From positions 15,831,651 to 15,895,650 of the forward strand of contig OU452203.1 of assembly GCA_911728435.2 (NCBI GenBank): a stretch of 64,000 nt of DNA, in the 5' to 3' direction. The notes under the pieces were generated by a model that worked only from the letters and a program-made list of their open reading frames with translations, was not told the origin of the DNA and did not search any database. Source of the DNA: Apoderus coryli. Lineage: Eukaryota; Arthropoda; Insecta; Coleoptera; Attelabidae. A program made the translations under genes and the position numbers. Positions 45,388-54,353 of this stretch are shown here, one piece after another. The first letter of the stretch is position 1. Each line of letters opens with the position of its first letter.

Positions 45388-48184
45388 TTACATATTTCTT
45401 GGTTGTACGACTGTATTATTGTTTAAACGTAAAGGCATTTCATTGTTAGAATTTTCATCCGGTGGCTGCTGTCGATCATTTTGTTGCGAACGACCTTCAA
45501 ACCCAGGATTTAGAATAATATTTGGTACTAGTTCAATTACTTCTTGTTCTTCCACAACTAAAAAAAAAAGCTAGGCTGATAAAAAAAGTTAACGTTTAAT
45601 GAAAAAGTGGTATTGTTGACTAAGTTGGTCACCGCGAATGACAGATAATCGTAAATAACGAGCTTCTATAATATTTAAATAGACTTTCAATGATTCATAT
45701 ACTCTATACATACCTTCAGGCATTTGGCATTCTTGGTACAGTACTATACAAGTGCCTAGTCCTAGAAGAACTAATGTACCCATAACAATACCCACGGCAA
45801 CAGCCCATATGCTGGTATCGAAATTTTGGGCACCTCGTAGCAAGCGTTTTGCCAACTCTAAAAAAGCACACTATGAGTTATTTCCTTTATACACGGTGTT
45901 TCAAAAAGAGGCGGCAATATTTAAGGGGGTGATTTCTCAGGTCATTTTATGAAAAGAAGTTCCCATAAACATACGTCCGGAAAGGCATTGTTTCCAAGAT
46001 ACTAGGTGTTAAGTTAAACTTAATAAAAATTATTGACAAAAAAATGTACACCACTGACTGTAACTTAATTTCGATATTGTCTTGAAATAATTTAACTAAA
46101 GCTACAACTTTTTTATCTCTTTTATTTTTTTCATATGTTGTTTCGTTTACGAGATACAAATGTAGACACAGAAAGGCTAAAGACAGCTAGAACGCTACAG
46201 GTGGAAGAGCATGTGCTGAACATGGTTGAAGAATCTCTAGGTACTTTTACTCGAAAAGTTGCTGAGATTTTGAATGTGAGTAATAGTACTTACTACTAAT
46301 TTGCCAGTTAATTTAAGTATTATTAAATATTATTAAGCAAAACTACCATTGAAAATGGAAGAATAAAAAACAAACTATTGTCAAAATACTTCCCATGAAC
46401 CGTGATAAAAAATTATCCCAATAAGTTTGGAGTTTGTTACATATTTCGAAATACGAAACTAACCTTTCTCTTGGTCAATGTCTAATGTTGTGTTCAAAAC
46501 GTTAACAATATCTCCTTTGCCCAGTTGATTTGTAGCCCATATTCTGAATTCGTATGTTGTATTTGGTTTCAAATTGTACACTTCAAGTTGCCTCTGAATA
46601 ATATTAAATGTAAATGTGTTATAAATATATTAGAAAGTGAGCATAATTGACCAACCAAACAAATCTAAGATCAATATAAAATTAGCATAATAATGGTGTT
46701 CAATGTTGGTGCAACACAAGACCAATATACTGTAACAGGCAGTGATTTTGAACAAATTTAAATTACCCGCATGCAAAGATTTTCATTAGGTAAAACCTTT
46801 TATTCGGGAAGCAAACTTTACTTTCTCCAACTGTATATTATGGATTTCAAAATTAATCATTTAAACTTCTGAATTGAGATCTATTTGATAGTTTTAGAAA
46901 CTTCTGAAATTCGAATTGGTATCCATCAAGCAGTCAACCAAGCAACAACTACTATTTTTGCAAGCGATCTGAAACCCGTTGAATCAAAATGTCAATGCAG
47001 CCATAGATACCAACTCGAGGGATTCTTATACTTTATGTGAGGGACAGAGAGATATCTGGTCAGTTTTATCGGATTTTCTTTCCTTCTACCTATTATTCGT
47101 CAACAGTAGCCACTCCTATCCGAAATACATGTATTTATTACGCGATAATTCAATTATGGCCCGTTCAGTTAAAATAAGGCCTAAAATAAAAATTAAGTAA
47201 AAGTGAGACCGCTGAACTCTTGAACTTATTGTAGAATGCGTATTTTTTCTTGTCATTTTGCGCAAAATTATAAGAGTGTGTCTGAATGAAGCGAAAATTT
47301 TGTTAAAGATGAGTTATCTTATTTACCTATTTTTCTCAATTTCGAATCCCAAAACATGATATTATTAGTCCCAAGCTACCACTGATTGTAAATGCAAATA
47401 AATACCATAAAAATAAAAGCAAAACAGCAAAATTAAAATACATTCCAATTGAAATATAATTAAAAATATATTATCCAACACACACAAACTTACAGAGTTT
47501 GGCGTGATATGATTAGGCGATATTGGTATCCAATTGTCGTTAACGTACGCTAAACGATACTGGGCAGTAAAATTTATAATTGGATAACCACCTGTTCCAT
47601 TAACTTTCCATAAAATTAATGCAAGTATTGTACTAGTTTTTGTCGTTACTAACAGTGGAGGCGGTGGGCCTGTAATTTTGTTTTTCATTTTTCATTGTAG
47701 TATTTTTCATAATATTAAATAATTACTATGAACACATATAACCCGCCTTTATGCTACTGTGGAGTTAGCGACTATACTCGATACAACATCATAAGTAGGA
47801 ATATACTTACTTCTTACAGTTACATTAAATCGTGCTTTAAAGTCTGATTGTACTACATTCTCTCGACTACATGTGTATATGCCTGAATCATTTTTGTCAA
47901 CTGCTTTTATAAAAAGTGAGCCATTTTCTAATATTACAGTTCGAAGATGCTGTTGATCTTCCCTGCCTTCTCTCACCCACATTATATCTGTTGCTGGATG
48001 TACTGGACATGTTAATGTCAAATTTTTGCGAATGTCCACACCGACCTTTGTTATATTTTCAGCACCTTTAATTCATAATATAGGAAAAATGTAATTATTT
48101 TTTAAATTTATGATTTGTGCAAATACCTTTAACAATACTAAAAACTAAACACAAACATAAAACTGACGCTTTTGTTGTACACAT
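45388..48184 (-). CDS. Ig + fibronectin III single-pass membrane protein
   Basis: Probable cell-surface adhesion or receptor protein. Coding exons are 48127-48184, 47811-48065, 47494-47669, 46464-46593, 45714-45857 and 45388-45557 (933 nt, 310 aa), all phases matching. In order: a signal peptide MCTTKASVLCLCLVFSIVKG; one Ig domain with LTLTCPVH, IMWVREG and SGIYTCSREN (Cys-Trp-Cys core); one FN3 domain with GPPPPLLVTTKTSTI, a central W and YNLKPNTTYEFRIWATNQLG; a membrane helix WAVAVGIVMGTLVLLGLG; and a short tail of about 75 aa rich in Q, N and P. Several N-x-S/T sites lie outside. Intron 4 holds a mariner relic. One Ig plus one FN3 is unusually short for this class. I cannot name the orthologue. 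Confidence 0.85.
45890..46310 (+). mobile_element. Mariner-like relic in the Ig/FN3 gene intron
   Basis: Starts with a cggtgtttcaaaaag motif and holds acgagatacaaatgtag at 46150. It continues with plus-strand codons TARTLQVEEHVLNMVEESLG then TFTRKVAEILNVSNSTYY (about 46176-46300), the helix-turn-helix part of mariner-like transposases (TARTVELEE.VL..VEE.P.TSTR..A..L.VS). It is the same family as the relics at 14953-15662 and 62195-62480. The gene itself runs on the other strand. Confidence 0.6.
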
Positions 48185-48942
48185 GATTCCATATTAATGT
48201 TTAAATTATTTATTAACACAAAACATTTTCATATAAAATAATAATTGTTTCTACTACAAATAATTATTGTTTATTCGATATTGCATTAGTGCATAGATTT
48301 TTTTTGGTTTTGTTGACATGAGTCATTCATTATATTATATTTATTCCAATACTTCTTATAAATGACTGACGTTAAAAGTCTTTTTTACACCTTAGCTCAG
48401 CTGAACTGATCTCACATGATCACCTGCCACTTACCTCACATTCTTTTTTGTTAATTATGCGTGCGATAGTAAATGAAAATTGCTAATTATTGTTTTAAAA
48501 TTTTATGGCCTATGCATCTTAGGCAATTTAGCCATCATCAAGTAAATTTTTATTGTAATTAATTAAACATGCATCGGACGGTATTTAGGTGTTATTGGCC
48601 CAGTGCCCATTAACATCCATATCTGTGTTAACATCGCATTATAACAGTTTATACCGTAATGAGGTGACGGTAGCAGGTAGCATTATCAAATAAACAATTG
48701 TCGGATGACAACCGATGATACAAAATTTTTAAATAAAACTTTCATCGTCATAAAACGACAGGAACCGTCGATGTAAAAATATCGATTTTTCGTGCGCATT
48801 ATCGTAAACATCGCGAATCCCTAATTTCAGTCATTTGTTTATATTTTTTCTAATTATAACTTGCCTATAACCATTTTTTTATTGTAATTGTAAAGTCTTT
48901 TCCGCGATCTGAGGGGATTATTCAGCTTTACATACGTACAAA
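48185..48942. promoter_or_regulatory. Divergent LRPAP1 / Ig-FN3 promoter region
   Basis: 758 bp between two ATGs facing apart, so it should contain both promoters. A TCACATGATCACCTG segment at 48412-48426 contains M-box/E-box-like CACATG and CACCTG words. No clear TATA box. Function not shown by sequence alone. Confidence 0.4.
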
Positions 48943-50172
48943 ATGAAATTTGTTTTATATTATAGTTTTTTGAGTAGTGTTTTCATAATATGCTTGTGTA
49001 ATAAGTACTCTAAAGAAGCCAATAACAAAAAAACAATAAAAGATGAATCTCTGAGTAACCCAGACGATTTGCGACCAATTTCGTTAAAACATTTAAATAA
49101 GCCATTTAGAATGGCCAAATTAAATCTCCTATGGTCAAAAGCAATAACAGTAAGTGGTTAAAAGTTATAATATGCATTAATTCTTTTCTTGCATTTTTAT
49201 TTTAGAGGTTATCTGAGCCCAAATTGAAATCATTATTGGGTGACTTAAAACTACAAGATAAAGAGGAAATTACTTGGAAACATTTAAGAGCCGAAGGCAA
49301 AGACAAGGATGGTTTAAAAGAAGCAGAACTGCGCAAAAAATTGCATACAATAATGGCCAATTTTCACCTGTTGGATCAAGCTGATGACGTTGATGATCCC
49401 GTAAAAGTAAATCCCCATAAAGCTCTCAATGATGCTTCCGATAAGCATATTAACAAAAGTTTGTTTAAAGATAAAAAACTAAACAAATTGTGGCAAAAAG
49501 CTGAGATTGCTGGCTTTACATCGGAAGAATTAATGGCCTTAAAAGAAGAGTTTCAACATCATGAACTGAAAATTGATCAGTATTATGAACTGTTACATGA
49601 TTTGAAAGGAAACCCACAGGACTATGTCACAAGTAAGTAAATGGTGAAGTTTTTTGGACGAAAAACTGTCTTACCCATACTTTTTAATTTCAGATGCAGT
49701 TGAAGATGACTTGGATAAATTCAACAAGATTGAAACCTTGGAAGAAAAAGAACCAAACAAAGATTATCTAGACAAAGTAAATCTCTTACGTGATCATCAC
49801 AAATCAATAAAAGACGGCTTTGATCATCTCGCGATCTTATCTGCTAAGGGACCAGCTAGTAGAGAATTTGTAGAACCAAAAGTCCAAGGACTGTGGAAGA
49901 TAGCACTGGAAAGCAATTTTACACCAAGTGAACTGGAATCACTGCGTGCTGAATTGACGCATTATGAGAATAGATTGTTAAAGTTACGACATCTCCAAGC
50001 TGAACACGCAATTGCTGAAGAAACATATCAAGAGAAACGAAAGATTCATAGTGATAAATCAAATGATGGCTTGTCATTAATGGAGGACAACATTAAAAAG
50101 CAGTCGAGGAAAGTGGATAAGTTACATTTGAATCTTGAAACTAAGATTATGCAAAAGCATATTGAGTTGTAA
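48943..50172 (+). CDS. LRPAP1: Receptor-associated protein (RAP), LRP chaperone of the ER
   Basis: ER chaperone that binds LDL-receptor-family receptors and prevents early ligand binding. Coding exons are 48943-49149, 49206-49632 and 49694-50172 (1113 nt, 370 aa; human RAP is 357). A signal peptide MKFVLYYSFLSSVFIICLC is followed by three helical RAP domains: D1 FRMAKLNLLWSKA and LKLQDKEEITWKHLRAEGKD; D2 LNKLWQKAEIAGFTSEELMA with LKEEFQHHELKIDQYYEL; D3 VQGLWKIALESNFTPSELES, LRAELTHYENRLLKLRHLQ and a final basic helix. It ends KHIEL, a variant of the ER-retrieval tail (HNEL in human). A polyadenylation AATAAA lies at 50492. It converges with TMA16, 353 bp between stops. Confidence 0.95.
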
Positions 50173-50525
50173 AATATAAGAACGTTCGATCAAGAATTCG
50201 ATTTTTTTTGAGTGAATAGGTATTATATTGTGTAATTTGTTACAAGATGCTATAGGTGTATTACTAAAAAGTAGGTTACTAGTTGATTTTAAGATGAAAA
50301 TGCATTTTATATGACTAACCAAATACTTTTTGTAATTATTACCATATTTTTCTATATTATTTGTTATGTGATACTCAAATATTAATATATTGTTTTGTAT
50401 ATCAGATATTTCGTTAAACGAAATAGGTATCTCATATTTTTGATGGCATTTATGTTCCATGTTGATCTACGTATAGGTTTAAGGAGTTAATAATAAAAAT
50501 ACCTATATGTAGACAAAGATCTTGA

Positions 50526-51268
50526 TTATTTTTGTATTTGTTGTTCTAAAATTTTCTTAGAGTATCTTTTTAGTTTAAAATTTTGTAAAAACCTCAATTC
50601 CCCATTCCAATGCTTCAATAGATCAAATTGTGTCTGATTTAGTAGATCTGGTATTTCTGAAAAAAATTATAATTAGCTTTCCATCTGTGGACAACATAAC
50701 ACGGTTCATTACCGAAGCCGCAAGTTTCAAATTCTTCGGCTTCTCTCTTAATGTTCATATTAATTATATCCTCACGACTAGCATGTTGTCTGTGTTTACG
50801 TTGACCAATTGAATGTTTTATTTTAATTTGTTCCAATTCATCATTAAACCGGCTTAAATATCTTTGGATTAATTCAAGTACATTTTCAGCAGTGCATATC
50901 GACCACTCGGACTGCAAGTTTTCTTTGAACCACAATATTTTCTCACCGATAATATTTTGTTTAATACTTCCTGCTAACTTTGATTTCTCTTTTGAACTCT
51001 GTCTAAAAGAAAAATTGTACCAACATAAAAATAAAATTGAAGACTATAATACTATATAAATATATAATATATAGTTAAGTTATGGTAATCAGCTCTGTTT
51101 CTAAGTGTTCCCCCAAGTGGATGATTTTTCTTACTTCTTCAATTGCTTGGCAAGTGCTTTAGTTTTTCTACTGTTTGGGTGTTTGCATTTTTCTATTTGT
51201 TTTATTTTTGGCTAAAAATACTTCATATTATTACATTTTAAGTATTATTGATTAACCCTGTTTACCAT
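50526..51268 (-). CDS. TMA16: TMA16, translation machinery-associated protein 16
   Basis: Small nuclear protein that binds pre-60S ribosomes. Coding exons are 51266-51268 (the ATG only), 51135-51211, 50713-51002 and 50526-50656 (501 nt, 166 aa). Family landmarks are CKHPNSRKTKALAKQLKK at the N-terminus, IIGEKILWFKENL, ELIQRYLSRFNDELEQIKIK, SREDIINMNIKREAEEFETC and, after the last intron, GFEIPDLLNQTQFDLLKHW. The last junction TTCG|GTAATG to ttcag|AA rebuilds GFEIPDLL, the family sequence. It lacks the acidic tail of the human protein (203 aa). The start exon is a single codon: ATG|GTAAAC at 51268, then 54 bp of intron. It is the least proven part but gives MPK, as in relatives. Confidence 0.88.
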
Positions 51269-52047
51269 TTTAGTAGTTACGCTAAAATAATATGTAAGAA
51301 GTTAAAAATAATTAAAAAAATAAACACTCGGGATAAAAAACGGTTATGTTATACTCACTCACCTCTTCTTCTTTCTTGGTAACAACTTTTGTTTATGTGA
51401 AATGCCGCATGCCGCACTAAAGGAAACTAACGGCCCTTGAAACCAAAGAATATGAGGATATTTCGTTTAATACCAAATATCAGCAGTATTGCTGACTGCA
51501 TATTACTGCATCCATCTTAAAAAATAGAAAATTATATCATTGTCTTCATAAAGACAATGATTATATTATGTGGTTTACTGAATCAAACGGCATCATGGTG
51601 GTGGATCACTGGGGGTCAATTCTTGAAAACCGGCGAGTAGAATAATGGAGAGAACACGAGCACAGCTTTCAAATATTTCCCACCAGCTGAGATAAGAGAT
51701 AATGCCTGAGGCTAAGACGTAAAAACTATGCCTCACATATGGATAAGAAACATGTGAATGAATAGAACAGTGAATTGTAAATGGAAATAATGTGAGGTTG
51801 CAGATTGCAGAACTCAGAAGTCAGCCTAACTTGTGTATAAGCAAATCATTTTTATTTGAAAAGTTTATTGAAGGGCAAAAGTATTGGATTTTATTAATAC
51901 TTCGAAAAATCGAATATTTGTGACGCAGGTAATCTTCCTAGTTAAAATACAATAAATAAACGATTATGAACTATGGTATTGTACCATGATTAGGAATTAC
52001 GAAATTACTTCTGTCACATAACCTCAAATCAGTGACGTAATTTTCAG
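51269..52047. other. Intergenic region, dispersed repeat piece
   Basis: Between the TMA16 start (minus) and the NDUFB1 bicistron (plus), so divergent promoters are expected. A tcactgggggtcaattcttg / gaggctaagacgtaaaaact stretch at 51605-51740 resembles GC-richer repeat pieces near 37800 and 38770. No gene seen. Confidence 0.4.
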
Positions 52048-52227
52048 ATGGCTTTACAAATTGGTCGTCTAATAAAAAGATATTGCCTAGTAACACTACT
52101 TCCTGCTTTTGTAGTGACTTCAATATACGGCGACTTCACACGTACACAGAGATATAAGAAAGAAAAGTTACTGAAGCAAGCAGCAATCACATCAGATTTT
52201 AACGAAGATGCTCCAAATTGTACCTAA
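52048..52227 (+). CDS. Upstream mitochondrial-type microprotein of the NDUFB1 bicistron
   Basis: 59-aa ORF. It starts MALQIGRLIKRYC, has one hydrophobic segment LVTLLPAFVVTSIYG, then a basic helix TQRYKKEKLLKQAA and an acidic tail. The shape (short, one membrane segment, positive charges on both sides) is that of small inner-membrane proteins of respiratory-chain assembly. There is a faint likeness to SMIM20/MITRAC7 (YKKE...A.I after the helix) that I would not rely on. Its ATG has a weak context (C at -3) directly after a ttttcag that could be a splice acceptor. Its last 20 nt overlap the next ORF in the +1 frame. Confidence 0.65.
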   Translation: MALQIGRLIKRYCLVTLLPAFVVTSIYGDFTRTQRYKKEKLLKQAAITSDFNEDAPNCT

Positions 52228-52378
52228 ACAAGTTTATTTGGTGGTGTTCCCAATTATTGGGTATTGTCTGGGTGCGTTTATCGATAAGAAGGAAACTGAC
52301 CGAATGATAATGTTCCGAGATAAAAGCGCTTTGTATGGTAAAGTGCTTAAGGAAGGTGAACAGCCAAGTTGGCCATAA
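52208..52378 (+). CDS. NDUFB1: NDUFB1 (MNLL), complex I accessory subunit
   Basis: 56-aa accessory subunit of mitochondrial NADH:ubiquinone oxidoreductase. It reads MLQIVPKQVYLVVFPIIGY then CLGAFIDKKETDRMIMFRDK and SALYGKVLKEGEQPSWP. Family hallmarks are the N-terminal LLQI/LQIV, one membrane segment ending G..(I/L)D(K/R)K, (A/M)FRDKS.L(Y/F) and the final W near the stop. Human NDUFB1 is 58 aa. Its ATG has A at -3 (strong) and no other ATG lies between it and the upstream ORF start. An AATAAA lies at 52412. It converges with the NEK2-like gene, 203 bp between stops. Confidence 0.9.
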   Translation: MLQIVPKQVYLVVFPIIGYCLGAFIDKKETDRMIMFRDKSALYGKVLKEGEQPSWP

Positions 52379-52581
52379 TTTATGATTATTTTGTTCAAAT
52401 GTAGCAGTGTAAATAAATTAGTGATGTGATTTTTATGTATGGTTTATTTTCAAAAGTATTGAGAACAATGAAAAAACCCTTAATTGGTTAAAGGTACGAC
52501 AAATAGAGTGGCTAAGTATCAGGTCGTAAGAATTTTCACACAGGATTCTATAGATCAGGTTTATTATTTTACAATTGTTAT

Positions 52582-54353
52582 TTATAAAAATGTGTGTTGC
52601 ACATTGTCACTAAATTTATCTTTACCAGAGTTCATAATTTTCAACAATTCAAAAGCATATTTCTTGTTTTCTTCTGTCCAAACAGTACAATTATCAATCC
52701 TTTTTTCATTCGCATATGTTTGATCTGAAAAAATTATACTTTTTCTTACAGATGTTCTGTTACAACTTTTATTGTTATTTTCTTTATTAGAAGACATCTT
52801 TATTTTATCCGTATTTTTTGGTGTTGTCTTATTTCGATTATAATTGATTTCTTTTAACGGACTATGCCCTTTGAAGCGAATTCTTTTGGTCAATAATTTT
52901 CTAGTAAAATTCTTCGGTTTTTCAATGTGATCAACATCCAATTTTTTACTCGTTGCAATAATTACCGATTCACCACAACTAGCATAAGTAGAATCTAAAT
53001 TTTCATAGCATAATTTTTCATTGCGTGCAGTAATACTACTTTTAGAACTTCCATTAGATTTAACACGCTTCAGATATAACTCGGCTTGTTGAAGTTTTTC
53101 TTTAAGTTGTTTTTCCATAACTGATACTTTCTTCTCTCTTCGAAACAGCATTTCTTCACGTTCTTGGAGTTTCAACTCTCGCTGTTTTAATGCAAATTCT
53201 CTATCACGTATTTTTTGGAGCAATGGTTTTTCTAATAACTCATCTTTAGGACCAAGTCTTCGCATATTACAGCAATCATTCATAACATTGTAAAGTATTG
53301 TTGAATGACACAGAATGATGTCTACATTACTTTTATCCAGGTTCCGGACGTCTTTCATTATATCCAGTACTAAAGATAGGAATTCCTTTGAATATCGTGT
53401 TTTCATTAGTTCGATTTGAGTTCCAAAGTTGCGCTTACTAAACTTCTTTTGTGTACATAACATATACATTAAATATCCTAATTGACACATTTTGGGTTGC
53501 TGTATTTCTAATTCATCAAAATCAAATTTGTATAGTTGCACATTATAATTTTCATCAAGGTATATGTCGTTTAAAGATATGTTTGTTGATAAATATGTCG
53601 TAGTTTTACAAATAAATGCTATTTGATACATAATTTTACTTAAACACATTTCATCTAATGGTGGTAACTTTGATTTCAAACTGTTTTCCATTACTTTTTG
53701 TACACTTGTATATTCCACATGTTTTGTAACTATATATACCAACTTTTGTTCAGGATGAGTTAGGATATTTTGTATTTTAATTAGATTTGGATGATTTGAG
53801 TTTTTACGGTGATTGATCTTTTCAATTAGGTCACGTTTTTCTTCGGGTTTATTAAACTGGATACCGTGCCACATGTAAATTTCGCCAGTAGTTTTGTGCC
53901 TAACTTTGTAGCATCTAGTTGTTGTATCGGTGATAATCGGAGCCAGGATATCGAAATCATTAATGGTCTCTTCAGTTATCTGAAATATAAATATAAACAA
54001 AACTACTTAACTATATTTTAACGTTAACTAGGCAACTATTATATACATTTTTAGTGGTATGGAGTTTCTTGGGTGTTTATGTTCATTGAAATTAAAAACA
54101 ACGTTTCGACAACAATTACTTAACCGTTGTCTTCTAGCCATGAAATAGACAAGAAACTCCATACCATTAAAGTATAAGAAAGGCTGAAGAAAACATTTTC
54201 AAGAATAAATTATAGAAGATAGCAGTTTCATTATCATATATAATGCTCTTCTGTATCTATGCCGGTTTCATTTGAGATCAGTAAAGGCACATTATATGAA
54301 ATCTTGAATTAAGTTTTAAACTCTCTTTAATTGGTTTAAAGCCTACTTACCAT
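52582..54353 (-). CDS. Nek2: NEK2-like pseudokinase
   Basis: Follows the NEK2 layout: kinase domain, then coiled coil, then a basic tail with FKGHSPLKEINYNR as in insect Nek2. Coding exons are 54351-54353 (the ATG only) and 52582-53979 (466 aa). NEK2 is a centrosome and spindle kinase. Here the catalytic parts are gone: the Gly-rich loop reads IITDTTTRCYKV, the ATP-binding Lys of the WKEL-type strand is His (YMWHGI), the HRD/KPAN loop reads NISLNDIYLDENYNVQL, the DFG site reads YKFDFDEL, and the activation segment with APE is missing, so YKFDFDELEIQQPK runs straight into MCQLGYLMYMLC (the DIWSLGCLLYELC helix). The coiled coil is about residues 255-310 (KQRELKLQEREEMLFRREKK). Probably a scaffold. 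Confidence 0.8.
54050..54170 (-). repeat. MITE-like inverted repeat in the NEK2-like gene intron
   Basis: tggtatggagtttcttg at 54055 is inverted at caagaaactccatacca (54151-54167). Between them the minus strand has CTAGAAGACAACggttaag..GTTGTCGAAACGTTG: a stem followed by GAAACGTTG, as in the Penelope-like repeats at 29940 and 32280. It sits in the 371 bp intron behind the start codon. Confidence 0.6.
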
